Positions 12,401-27,400 of a DNA stretch of 64,000 nucleotides are shown piece after piece. This DNA is from Mactromeris polynyma (Eukaryota > Mollusca > Bivalvia > Venerida > Mactridae): positions 7,574,941-7,638,940 of the forward strand of contig JASFXZ010000028.1 in the NCBI GenBank assembly GCA_032209605.1, in the 5' to 3' direction. The position numbers and the translations under genes are program-made. Position 1 is the first letter of the stretch. The number at the start of each line of letters is the position of its first letter. The notes under the pieces are model-generated. The model ran no database searches, had not been told where the DNA came from, and worked only from the letters and a program-made list of their open reading frames with translations.

Positions 12401-15400
12401 AAAACATGGGTAAACAAAATGTCTCGGTGATGTGAAACCAGTCATACAATGGTTGTAAACTGGGGCAAATTCACTGAAGATGGATTTACGAAAGTAATAT
12501 AACACCAATGAATCAATGATTCAACAGTGGTCGATGTTTCGATGATGTTGTGAATGTTTCCCTAGCTTGCAGTCATGTGAAACTTGCAAGCTTTAATAAA
12601 ATATACAACATCTGAAGGCGATGTTGTCTCTACAATTCTCGTCAAAATATCTATAATCATGGGGCGAGTTATTTCTATAATCAAAGGGCGACAACTTCAG
12701 AGTGAAATGGTTTGTTATCGAAAAAATTATGCCCATACACATTCTGACCAAATTTAGTGATGATTAGACAAACGCTTCGAAAGTTATTATCGGACGACCT
12801 ACTGGGCGATGCCTGCTCATATGCCGCAGGTGAAACTATAATACGTCCCGTTCTCATAAACATGCTAAAATTTCACTGCACTGTACATTCTCCATGATTG
12901 TTTACCTCTGTGAAAACTAACATCATCAGCATAAGGAGAATAATCGACAAATACCACAACAGATGGCTAAAAAATGAGAAAAACATATGGGTAAAGAGAA
13001 TGTCTCAGCCATGTGAAACCAGTCACACAATTGTTGTAGACCGGGGCAAATACACTGACAGGTAATCTACGAAAACAATACATACACCAATGAATCCTGT
13101 GAAACACCGGTGGTCGATGTTTCGATACATGTTGCAATAATAATAAAACGAGTCACATTTAATACGACTCGTTATTTATACTAGAACAGTGAAATTATAC
13201 ATAATACATACTTTTTTCTCTTTACTTGAATCCACCAGAGCTTCAAGTCCAACATCTTCCTCTTTGTCATCTGCTTCCATTTCTTCTTCCTCTTCTGAAA
13301 CATAGAAGTTTGTCTTGAACACCTAATCAAATACCAGCAATGTCAAACCCTTCAATATGTTTGTCTTCAATGTTCATATTGTTCCCCATGTATTACTTCA
13401 CAGCAAAAATGTGTAAACTTCACATACACATTGAAAATATGAATTGTAACATTATGACCCTCGGGATTCTGGCTGAAGTGTCAGTTCTTATCCAAATTAT
13501 GGGCATTTTGGCTATAAAATGGTAAAATGCAGCATAAATTATCAAAATGACCCTTGAGATTCAGCACCTAATGAAACCTCCGATACAATATTTTAAGGAA
13601 GAAAATTTACATCAAAGAGCCACACGTTATCTTTCATACCTTCTTCTGATTCTTCTTCCTCCTCATCGTCGTCGTCATCATCAGAGTCGTTGATATCAGT
13701 TGATTCTTCACCGCTATCCCGAGGCATCTCAAAGTCTGCATCGTAAGCAGAAGCATACTTGGCTCTCAGTTCCTCGATGTCCATGTCACCTGAACCAAGA
13801 AAATGGCAATGACAGTATAATAGAACATCACAACAATAACTGATCCTTCGAGAGTGGGCTCAATACACCGCGTTTTTTGTTTCAAAATAACAATCTCGAA
13901 CATTATCAACACCATATAAAAACTGTTCACTAGTTTATTTTTTAAACACCTGAAAATATCTTGGAACCCAGGATTCTCCTAGCATAAAGCTACAAGAGTT
14001 TAAAGTTACAACTATTTATTTATCCTTAGTTATATTATCCTGTACAGACAACATGATGTCAAACAGGAGCGTTGTTAAGGAAATGATCTCAAATGATTGC
14101 ATCAATACACCATCATTGGCATGACCCTTTTGTCAACATTACAGCAACAACAGCTTATATCAAGGTTCACTAGTTTATTTTTTAAAACACCTGAAAATAT
14201 CTTGGAACCCAGGATTCTCCTAGCATAAAGCTACAAGAGTTTAAAGTTACAACTATTTATTTATCCCTAGTTATATTATCCTGTACAGACAACATGATGT
14301 CAAACAGGAGCGTTGTTAGGGAAATGATCTCAAATGATTGCATCATTACACCATCATTGGCACGACCCTTTTGTCAACATTACAGCAACGAAAGCTTATA
14401 TCAAGGTTCACTAGTTTATTTTTTAAACACCTGAAAATATCTTGTAACCCAGGATTCTCCCAGCATTAAGCTACAAGAGTTTAAAGTTACAACTATTTAT
14501 TTATCCCTAGTTATATTATCCTGTACAGACAACATGATGTCAAACAGGAGCGTTGTTAGGGAAATGACCTCAAATGATTGCATCATTACACCATCATTGG
14601 CATGACCCTTTTGTCAACATTAAAGCAACAACAGCTTATATCAAGGTTCTAAATAAATATATTTCCTAAACCTCAATATTCTTTTTTACATACACCACTA
14701 GAAGAGGATATTTGCACATTTTAATGAAAGATAGTTATTTCACCAAGCAAGCAGTAGACGGAATAAATTTAAGTCAAGATGCCATGAGGTGAAATAATCT
14801 GATCTTACACCGAAACTTACAAATTCTATTTTATTCATGCTTCATTTTGGTCATCTTAATTTATTTACTCATTAATTACATCAAATTTTCCAATTGAATG
14901 CGTCATTTATTAATACGACTTCAGTTTCTCTCAGTTATTCAACAGTAAAACACTAGCAAGCATGAAATATAGATGGATAATTGCTAACCTTCATTCTTCA
15001 GATCATTCAATTCACCCTTGTAATCAGCTTCTTCATGTTTCTCCTGTTCTTCAATCGTTTCTTCTACATCAGAATCATCGTCATCAGCTTCAAACTCCTC
15101 ATCGTCACCTTTCTGAAACAAATGTAACATACAGTGTAATCATTATAAACAACAAAGGGATAGATTACAACGGGAGCAACATTTATGTGGAAAAGCCTGT
15201 CAGTCAACTAAGTATTCCAAATGCCCGTTGTTACCCGTCATTATTCTACCATGATTTTATATCAGCACTATCTTGTAACCCAGGATTCTCCCAGCTTGAA
15301 GCTACAAGAGTTTATAGTTACAACGTTTTATTTATCCCTATTTATGTCCTCCTGTACAGACAATATAATGTCCACCAGGTGCGTTGCTAGGGAAACATAC

Positions 15401-18400
15401 ACAAGCATCAAGTAAATCAGTGTAACAAAAAAATAATTACACCTTATAATTGTTACTACAACAAGAGCGCTGACTATCGCAAAATACACTCGTTCAATGG
15501 TTATGTCAATGGATTGTGAAAAAAAATCAGTGTAAAAAGGATTATGCAAGACAAATTTTAGGTAATGTCTATAATTAAAGGGCGAAAACTCCCGAGTGAC
15601 TAGAGCAATATGGTTGGTTATCAAACTTTGTGACCATTAGACAAATGCTTAAAAAACTATTGAATGGACAAGACAAATTTTAGATAATTTCTATTATCAA
15701 AGGGCGACAACTCCAGTGATATGGCTGGTTATCGAACTTGCAAGTTATTGACTGGACAACTTACTGGATGCAGCTCGCCCAAACGCCGCAGGCTTAACTA
15801 TAACATGTCCCATTCCGGGCAGATAAAAATGTATAACAATCTACATTACAGGGCATTTAATCCTCGTTATTTAAATGTTTCTCAATCATTTGAAATTCCC
15901 CGTACCTAGGGCTGCGACATCCTTCCCCCCAAAAAGAGCAAGGCCCCTGCATTAAGTTCATAAAAACTCTCCAAAAGGAAGAGATCCATTATCTGAACAT
16001 CTCATGTCTTGCAGTATGTTACATGTAAGACTTAGGCAACCACTCTGAAGACAGAATATCTCGTAGTGTTGGTAAAAAGTCCTCAATTTATATTGGCTAT
16101 ACATAGACACCAAGTTACCATAATAGTGAATGATGCTGGGTATAGCCAGAAAGCTTTTTTAATTCATGCTAAGGAAGTCTTTAATTTATTACACACAAAA
16201 TATTCAGCATAATGCCACATACAGCACCCATGTTGGAAGGTTTGTTTCAATTAATAAAGCTACAGATAACAAATGAATCAATTACTTTCAGATTATCCAA
16301 TGAAGTTTTACTCAAAGCTTATATATACAACATAGTGATGGATTTCAACGGGAGCAACATTGATATGGAAAATCTTGTCAGTACTCAATGAAGTATTCAA
16401 AATACTTGCCATAAATACACTATTTACACAGGCCCGTCTTACTTTGTTCTACAATGATTTTATATCGGCACTATCTTGTAACCCAGGATTCTCCCAGCAT
16501 TAAGCTACAAGAGTTTGTAGTTACAACTATTTATTTATCCCTAGTTATATTATCCTGTACAGACAACATGATGTCAAACAGGAGCGTTGTTAGGGAAATT
16601 ACCTCAAATGATTGCATCATTACACCATCATCGGCACGACCCTTTTGTCAACATTACAGCAACAACAGCTTATATCAAGGTTCTAATTAAATATTTTTCC
16701 TAAACCTCAATATTCTTTTTTACATACACCACTAGAAGAGGATATTTGCACATTTTAATGAAAGATCAAGTTATTTCACCAAGCAAGCAGTGGACAGAAT
16801 AAAGTTAAGTCAAGATGCCATGAGGTGAAATTATCTGATCTTACACCGAAACTTACAAATTCTATTTAATTCATGCTTCATTTTGGTAACTGGAATTTTC
16901 CCCCAATTGTTTGAATTCCCACTACCAAGGGCTAACCATCCTTCCCCCAAAAAGAGGAAGGCCCCTGCATTAAGTTCATAACAAACTCCCCAAAAAGAAG
17001 AGATTCATTATCTGAACGTTTCATGTCTTGCAGTATGTTACATGTAAGACTTAGGCAACCACTCTGAAGACAGAATATCTCGTAGTGTTGGTAAAAAGTC
17101 CTCAATTGATATTGGCTATACATAGACACCAAGTTACCATAATAGCAACTGATGCTGGGTATAGCCAAAAAGCTTTAAATTTCCAGCAAACACAGTCTTA
17201 AATTTATTACACATAAAATATTCAGAATTCAGCCACATACAGCACCCATGTTGGAAGGTTTGTTTCAATTAATAAAGCCACAGTTAACTGATGCATAAAT
17301 TACTTCAGATTATACAATGAAGTTTAACTCAAAGCTTATATACAACATAGGATTGTATTACAAGGGGAGTAACAATAATATGGAAAAATATGGAAAATCT
17401 TGTCAGTATTCAATGAAGTATTGCATACTAGCAATAAAGTCACTGTAGTTACCCGTCTTACTTTATTCTTCCATGATTTTATGTAAGCACTATCTTGTAA
17501 CCCAGGATTCTCCCAGCTTGAAGCTACAAGAGTTTATTAGTTACAACGTTTTATTTATCCCTATTTATGTCCTCCTGTACAGACAATATAATGTCCACCA
17601 GGTGCGTTGCTAGGGAAACATATAAAAGCATCAAGTAAATCAATATAACAGTAAAATAATTACACCGACACAAATGTACAACAATCTACATTACAGGGCC
17701 CTCAATTCTCGGTTACTGAAAGTTCCCCCAATTTGTTTGAATTCCCCCTATCAAGGGCTGTGACACACTTCCCAAAATAGAGCGAGGCCCCTGCATCAAG
17801 ATTATAACAAACTCCCCAAATGTAAGTGAATTATATGTAAAACTTAGGCAACCACTCAGAAGACAGAATATCTCATAGTGTTGGTAAAAAGTTCTCAATT
17901 TATATTGGCTATACATAGACACCAAGTTACCATAATAGCAAATGATGCTGGGTATAGCCAAAAAGCTTTAAACTTCTAGCAAAGAAATTCAAATTTATTA
18001 CACACAAAAATATTCAGCATAAAGCCACATAAGCACCCGTGTTGGAAGGTAAGTTTCAATTAATAAAGCCACAGTTAACTGATGCATTAATTACTTTCTG
18101 ATTAACCAATGAAGTTTTACTCAAAGCTTATATACAACATAGGGATGGATTACAACGGGAGCAACATTGATATGGAAAATCTTATCAGTATTCAATGTAG
18201 CAACCCCAGCTCATTTTTCAAAATTATTTAATCTAATAATTAATGATATAATCAGAAAGCCTACATTCTGACATGCACATAACTGTTTGAATTTTGTAGA
18301 TATCTCAAAAAATAAAAAAGTTATGAATGTTTGAAGTTGCTCAAATTGGGTCATTTTCTAGAATTTTTTCGCTATATAATCGCGTTAAAAAATGTTCCCA

Positions 18401-21400
18401 GTCGCGGAACCGAAGAAAACTAAAAATATCTTCACTTCTTCATAACTTTTTTAAAATTCAAGATATCTTTATAATTTTTTGGAATCTATGAGTATTTTTC
18501 ATGTAGATTCCATTTATGCTGTTATATTTGGTGTAGCACATAACATTTTCAAGAAAATAACAAATAACAGGGCACTTTGAACATAATTTTTTATAATTGG
18601 AAAATACAATCACACCTCGAGACAACTTTTTGAAGAAATCAATGGATTAATATCATCACAATCAACATGTAACACAATTGTAATGCACTAAAACAGTTTT
18701 TTCAAAGAATATTTGGATCTATATAGTTATAATTGAAGTCAAACAAATTTCTATCATGGACTAAAATTTATGAACAACAGCAAATGTACATAAGTAATAC
18801 AAAATATAAATTTCCTGACTGCAAACACATCTAACACATTACAATGATCATAATCAGACATGATAATTATACACAATATATAGTAATACACAATATATAC
18901 ACTGCACTTGGGCAGGTCACACTGTTCAAATTTGGTATGAAATGACTGAGTAAATTTATGAATTCATTTCTATTCAGTTTTTCATTATCACAGAATTATT
19001 TGATTTCAAGTACAACTCAATTAGTGACATATACTTGATCCAACTGTGGTATGTTTTTAGTCTTCAAACCACTGACTGTGACACCAAAAGCCTCACAGTA
19101 AGGTCCATGAAATGACATCTTACTTCAATGTTGATTAATATTAGAAATCAAAACGAAAAAAAAAAGTATAAATAAAAAACGAAAAAAAAGCGTATCGTAC
19201 TCCGGGGTCGAAAGTGGTCGGGGACGAATAATAGACGCGTGAAAAACATAGAATTTACAGATTTTATTACAAAGTCGATGGGAATCAATAACTTATCAAC
19301 AAATTTACACCAATGATTTTAATTATCCACAATAAAACATCGACACGGGTAAATCGATTTAACTGTGTTGTGATACTGATTACGTGAATTTACCGACATA
19401 CGAGTCGTTTAAAAATGGCGGCGCTGTATCGATACATCAACAATATCTCCGAGTTGACGAAAAACGCGTGGGAAACGTTTTTCTCATTCAATTTCCGCAT
19501 CAGTTAGAATGGTTGTAACATTGATATTTTGGTATCAAAATAAAACTGAGATCGTCTATTTTATGAAACTGGCCGTGCAGCCGAGTTTTGTTGACAATTT
19601 TTTTGCATACGCCCATCTGACTTTGAGGCGTGGCTACGCGGCATAGAAAAATCGTAGAACACCTGCACGAACATTTACAGAAAATTCAGCCAATCAGCTT
19701 TCAGTTGATACCAATTTTATGAATATTAATGAGTGTTTGATGATGCGCAAATTGAATCAAACCAAGTACCCGTCACGCTGACCACGCATGAAACTGACAT
19801 TTAGCTGATTATGCGAAATTACGTCATTTGACAGCAATTAACTTGGGATAGCCTGGGGCAACGTTTACACAAGAAAATATAATAAACAGCACTGTTTTCA
19901 CACGTTTATTGGCTTTTTAAAGATACAACCCCCATGGAGATACAACAAAAAATAATGAAATTATAGCCAATTTTCTACACTGAGTGCCTGAAAACTACAA
20001 AATTCCAGTTAATTACTGGCTTATCAGTAGGCTTACTGGGGTTGCTATTCAATGAAGTATTGCATACTTGCAATAAAGCCACCATTTAAACAACAGGCCT
20101 GTCTTAACTTTATTCTACCATGATTTTATATCAGCACTATCTTGTAATCCAGGATTCTCACAGCTTGAAGCCACAAGAGTTTGTAGTTACGTTTTATTGA
20201 TGTTTAACAACCTACATTACAGGGACTCAGATCCTCATCCGTTTTATTTCCCCCCCCCCCCCCCCCCAATTGTTTGAATTCCCCTACCTGGGGCTGCTAC
20301 ACTCTTCCCAAACACAGAGCGAGACCCCTGCATTAAGATCATAACACACACCCCAAAATGAAATGTTCCATTATCTGAACGTTTTATGTCCTCCAGTATT
20401 TAAATACAGCAATGGAAGCAATGCAGTACAATCAAGACTTCACAAGAGCCAAAGTTAATTTTATGTAACACTTAGGCAACCACTCAGAAGACAGAATATC
20501 TCATAGTGTTGGTAAAAAGTCCTCAATTTATATTGGCTATACATAGACATCAAGTTACCATAATAGCAAAAGATGCTGGGTATAGCCAAAAAGCTTTCAA
20601 TTTCCAGCAAACACGGGTCTTGAATTTATTACACATAAAATAGTCAGCAAAAAGCCACATGAAGCACCCATGTTGGAAGGTTTGTTTCAATTCATAAAGC
20701 TACAGATAACAAATGAATCAATTACTTTCAGATTATCCAATGAAGTTTTACTCAAGCTTATATACAACATAGGGATAGATTACAAGGGGAGCAACATTGA
20801 TATGGAAAATCTTGTCAGTATTCAATGAAGTATTCTAAATACCCACTTTTGTCACCCGCCTTGCTTTGTTCTACCATGATTTTATATCAGCACTATCTTG
20901 TAACCCAGGATTCTCCCAGCTTGAAGCCACGAGAGTTTATAGTTACAACGTTTTATTTATCCCTATTTATGTCCTCCTGTACAGACAATATAATGTCCAC
21001 CAGGTGCGTTGCTAGGGAAACATATACAAGCATCAAGTAAATCAAAATTACAGATAAACAATTACACCTAATCATAACTACAAGAGCGCAGACTATTGCA
21101 AAATACAATTATGTCACTGGAGTGTGACAAAAAATCAGTGTAAAAAGGATTATACATGACAAATTTTAGGCAATTTCTATAATTAAAGGGCGAAAACTCT
21201 CCCAGAGTGACTAGATTGGTTATCAAACTTGTCCGAGATATTATGCCCATACACATTCTGACCAAATTTGGCAATGATTGGACAAATGCTTCTTAAGTTA
21301 TTGATCAGACAACTTACTGGACGTTGCCAACACAACGACCTCAGGTATAATATATCCCGTCCAGTCGTATGTACAACAATCTACATCTCAATCCTCAGTT

Positions 21401-24400
21401 ATTGAACATTTCCCCCAATTCGATTGAAATTTCCCCTACCAAGGGCTGTGACATCCTTTCCCAAAACAGAATGAGGCCCCTACATTAAGATGATAACAAA
21501 AACTCCCTAAAATGAAGTGATCCATTATCTGAACGTCTCGTGTCCTACAGTATGTTATTACAGTAATGAAAGCAATGCAGTACAATCAAGACTTCACAAG
21601 AGCCAAAGTTAATTTTATGTAAAACTTAGGCAACCACTCAGAAGACAGAATATCTCATAGTGTTGGTAAAAAGTCAATTTATATTGGCTATACATAGACA
21701 CCAAGTTACCATAATAGCAAATGATGCTGGGTATAGCCAAAGAGCTTTCAAACTTCAAGCTTAGTCTTTAATTTATTACACACACAAATATTCAGCATAA
21801 TGCCACACACAGCACCCATGTTGGAAAGGTAGGAAGTCTAATAAAGTTTCCTCAAAGCTAAAATTCATGTTCAAAAGATATATTGGGGAAGCGTTATATT
21901 AGTACTGAATTTATTGAACATGATGAATATAAAGCGTGCACATTCTATTCAGCCAGTTCAATCAGTACCGACACTTTAGATTCTATTGATTATATACCCA
22001 ATTAAATATGGTCAAACACATTCAAACTTGACCTTGCAGCAACTCAAAAGAAATAAGGCTTTTAGTTTAAAGTGCCCACAACTTCTACAATTGTTCACAA
22101 ATCTGTTGATTTCTTATTGATAAATTATATCTTGCAATTCACTATTATCAAATGCAACTAAAAATCTTCAATGAAGCATAGGAAATTCAGACGTTTTCCA
22201 TATTAAATGCACAGAGCCATAATTTGTTGGCATTGTACATGCAACAGGTATGTGATGAATTTATATATGTAACACTTAGGCAACCACTCAGAAGACAGAA
22301 TATCTCATAGTGTTGGTAAAAAGTCCTCAATTTATATTGGCTATACATAGACATCAAGTTACCATAATAGCAAATGATGCTGGGTAAAGCCAGGTACCAG
22401 GATTTATATCTAGAGCAAATATGGAAAATTCATACCAAACAAAACAAACATGAAAGTCACACTCAAGTTCAGATAGTTCCCTATCTATATTTCTGCAATA
22501 GAATTATCGCAACTTTGACCTTTATAGACATTAATACATCAAGTGCTCTTACCTTGGTTGGTGATTCACTAGTCTCCTCCTCGGAGTCGTTGCCAATAGG
22601 TGCAGGGTTTTCAAGGATTTCTTTAGGTAAATTTTCAATCAACTCTTCAATAGGAAGTTCACTCTCTTTTTTCAAAGCAGCCACTTCATCTCGTGTTTCA
22701 GACTGCAATTGTTAAATCAACAGAACATTTACTGCAACTGTAGACCCATCAATATTCTAACATTTCACCTTAGAAAGTGGCTGCATAGATTAGCAGACCT
22801 AGGATAAATCCATGGCAATGATGTTTAAGTTTTGTTAAAACTTTTCAATGGTTGAAGGATACATTTTAATCAACCTGGGATTCCATCTGACCCAGGAGGT
22901 GACCCTTCGACATCTTTAATTTAAAAAAAAAATATCACATTTTGACCCCTAGGATTCTGGCTGAAAGGTCAATTTATCTCTGAATAAAATTTGGCTATTA
23001 CATGGTTTAAATCTCATCAAAATGGTTCAGCAACTCATGGAACCCCTGATCCATAAAACAGTGAAGTGATTTATCTTGTCAAATTCACTAGCAATACTTG
23101 CCAACTGTCATATACAACTGATGGGTGTACTCACCTCATCTATCCCTTCTTCATCCTTCTCAATCGTCTCCTCATCATCAGTTTCACTCTCAGCATCGGG
23201 TTTAAATTCATCTGCAAGTTACAGAAAGTGGTTGTTGCCAAGATGTACAAAATAACAAATAAATTATTTTTCTTATGTCCATGAATTCTAAGTAATTTCA
23301 AGATAAATACAATATTAGCCTATATTTGTTTGTTTCATCGGGTTTAACGCCGTTTCTCAACGATATTTCAGTTATATCTGGCGGCCGGTTCACCTAACCA
23401 GTTTTTCCTGGACTGAATTCTTACCAGTACTAACTTACCCTTCCACAAGGAGCCGGCAACTTCTCCACATGTGGAGGAAAATCGACATTTTTGTCAAATT
23501 TTCATGGAAGGGTATGACCTGCCGCGACCGGGAAAGCCTATATACAGTACTCTTAGCAAATTCACAAGCAGCTGTTGTTTTTTTCCAACCTAACATAATG
23601 TGAGTGATCAACTTGGAATCTTTTTAAGATATTCTAGAATAAAATACCAAGATCAAAGACAATTGATTAAATTCATCAAGCATTTAACTTACCATCCCCT
23701 TTTACGGAATGATCAGGGGTAACGGAACCGACCGATGAACCTTTCGAACTCTGTGCAAGACCTTCAGAGAGCCAGTTAGAGTATTGCTCAGTTTGATTTA
23801 CGATGAAATTCAGATGTAAATCCATGGCCTTCTTACGTTTCTCATCCAGCCGACTGTTTTGTTTATATTGCACAACCTAAAACACACAATATACATCTTA
23901 AGAAGAACTGATTTACTTTTGTTAAGTTTTTATCTGTTTTTTTTACCGACTATAATAGAGCATTCAAACAATATGGAACCAAACTGCTACAGTTCCATTG
24001 TCGCAGTTATGCTCCAATCACCGTTTATTTATTTATATTCCACATTTGAAAGCGCCATGACTAAAATTAATGCTGGAAATATAATTGTTCGGCAGAGAGC
24101 TTGTAACTGTGCAATGCTCGACTGAATTAGAACAATTATGTCAACAACACTTTCTACTAATCAGGAGCATGAATTTTCATTTATATCTTAGACAGTGTCA
24201 AGAATCATTTTTGCAACAGACCATGTATTTATAAAAAACATTACATTACATCAAGTTTCAGACAAAGGTTACCAATTGAAAGAACCTAATCATAGTTTAA
24301 ACAGTTTTGTCAGTAGTCAATAAAGTATTCCAAATACTTGCCATCAATACACTATTTACAGACCCGTCTTACTTTGTTCTACAATGATCTTATATAGGCA

Positions 24401-27400
24401 CTATCTTGTAACCCAGGATTCTCCCAGCATAAAGCTACAAGAGTTTGTAGTTACAACTATTTATTTATCCCTAGTTATATTATCCTGTACAGACAACATG
24501 ATGTCAAACAGGAGCGTTGTTAGGGAAATGATCTCAAATGATGGCACGACCCTTTTGTCAACATTACAGCAACAACAGCTTATATCAAGGTTCACTAGTT
24601 TATTTTTTTAAAACACCTGAAAATATCTTGGAACCCAGGATTCTCCCAGCATAAAGCTACAAGAGTTTAAAGTTACAACTATTTATTTATCCCTAGTTAT
24701 ATTATCCTGTACAGACAACATAATGTCAAACAGGAGCGTTGTTAGGGAAATGATCTCAAATGATTGCATCATTACACCATCATTGGCACGACTCTTTTGT
24801 CAACATTACAGCAACAAGAGCTTATATCAAGGTTCACTAGTTTATTTTTTAAACACCTGAAAAATATCTTGGAACCCAGGATTCTCCCAGCATAAAGCTA
24901 CAAGAGTTTAAAGTTACAACTATTTATTTATCCCTAGTTATATTATCCTGTACAGACAACATGATGTCAAACAGGAGCGTTGTTAGGGAAAGGGATGAAG
25001 TTACACTTGATCAATTAAATATAACAAACTTTTAGCAGCAGCCTGTTGGGTCCAAACATGAATTTACACCTAAATTTTCAAACGATAATTTTACCTTTTC
25101 GATGTTTGTCCAGAATTCCTTTACCATTTTAGCCATGTTGGAAGCAATTCTCTTCAACTTCATGCTTTCCTCCTTCTCTGCTTTGAGCTCCTTCTGTTCG
25201 AGATCCTGGAAGTACTTCTGTACCATCTTGGCTATCTAACAGAACAAAACAGACATAAATTGTATGCTATAGGGTCTATCCTAGTTCTAACAGGCTCAGG
25301 GGTTCCATTTGACCCCAATGTTGACCCCTGGAATTTTCAAATGGCTACATTTTGACCCTTAGGATTCAGACTGTAGTCAGAAAGACCTTAGGAATTATGC
25401 TTTGAATATGTGCTGTGTAGAGTCAATTTTTCTCTAAATTACAAGTTATTTTGCAACAAAATGGCAAAATTCAAATTCATTGCTCAGACAAATGCCTCGG
25501 TTAACATCAACTGTTGGTTATAACTACTTTCAAAGACGACAAGAACTGCCGTCTCAGAGTTTCATCGTAACTATGTCAGCCTCGTCATCGTCTCATCATT
25601 GAAACGAATTATCGCAGTAATAATCAGGAAGTGTAGGGTCAATTTTTCTCTAAATTACAAGTATTGTTTTTACAAAATATGGCAAAATTTGGTCAAAAAT
25701 TATCAACATAACTCTTCGAGATTCAGCAAACTGGTGAAACCCTAGAGTCTGACATTTTCATATATTAAATAACTGCAAAGAAAACAACACGTATCATACT
25801 GCTAAATTTTGATACACCTACAAATTCATTGCTCAGACAAATGCCTCGGTTAACATCAACTGTCAGTTATAACTACTTTCCTAGACGACAAGAACTGCCG
25901 TCTTTGGGAGTTTCGTCGTAACTATGTCAGCCTCGTCATCGTCTCATCATTGGAATGAAGTTTCATCATACTATGTCAGAAAGACCTTTTTTCCAATGTC
26001 AACATTTACAGACAACCAACTTTTTCAAGTACTTGTGACTTTTTCTTGACAAACCAACAGTTATGGGATAAAAACAAAGAGAACTTTTTTCCAATGTCAA
26101 CATTTACGGACACCTAACTTTTTCAAGTACTTGGGACCTTTTCTTGACAAACCAAGAGTTGTGATAAAAACAAAGAGAATTCCATACACCAAAGAATGTC
26201 ACACTTTCTTTAGCAGTCCAACTTAAACAAGCAATGCACTGGGGACAGAATTTGTCATTGATAATATAGCCAGCCGGTAATTGTGCTTGATAAAATCATC
26301 AAGCACAGAATGAGTCAGGTGGCTGTGAAACTATCTGTAAGTTACGCTTACTGTAATATACTAATCTCAAACCTTGAAAAAAAAATAAGTTTAAGAACCG
26401 GTTTAATCAAAACAACCATCACAGCTCATGATATCAGTCATCAATGGTTCATAGTCGTATAATGAAAATGTAAAATATTCTTAATTAAGAGTAAAAAAAA
26501 CTTAACCAGAGGAATTTTTAACTAAACTGCTCAATTTTGATACACCTACAAATTCATTGCTCAGACAAATGCCTCGGTTAACATCAACTGTTGGTTATAA
26601 CTACTTTCCTAGACGACAAGAACTGCCATCTTGGGAGTTTCATCGTAACTATGTCAGCCTCGTCATCGTCTCATCATTGGAATGAAGAATCATCATACCA
26701 TGTCAGAAAGACCTTGGGAATTTAGCTTTGAATATTTGCTTAGATAATCTACAATTTCTTTTTATTTCTATTTGCATCATTAAGTTAACAGTTCATAACT
26801 TTTTCACCAGACAGACTAATCTGAAAGAACTTTTTTCCAATGTCAACATTTACGGACACCAAACTTTTTCAAGTACTTGGGACTTTTTCTTGACAAACCA
26901 ACAGTTATGTGATAAAAACAAGGGAGAATTCAATACACCAAAGAATGTCACACTTTCTTTAGCAGTCCAACTTAAACAAGCAATGCACTGGGGACAGAAT
27001 TTGTCATTGATAATATAGCCAGCAGGTAATTGTGCTTGATAAAATCACCAATCACAGAATGAGTCAGGTGGCAGTGAATCTGTACCTTAAGTTATGCTTA
27101 TTGTAATATACTAATCTCACAAACCTTAGAACAACTTGTAGTTATAGTACCGGTTTTAATCAAAACACATTCATCACTGCTCATGATCTCAGTAATCAAT
27201 GGTTCATAATCGTATAATGAACAGACGTGTAAAATGTTCCATATAAAGAGTAAATAGACTTAACCAGAGGAAATTATAACTCAACCACTCAATTTTTATA
27301 CACCTACAAATTCATTGCTCAGACAAATGCCTCGGTTAACATCAACTGTCAGTTATAACTACTTTCCTAGACAACAAGAACTGCCGTCTTGGGAGTTTCG

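Noticed and set aside
19416..19506. Small gene starting ATGGCGGCGC on the plus strand within the TIR element
   Set aside because: Frame stops after about 30 residues and no downstream donor gives a convincing continuation; kept only as a promoter-like block.
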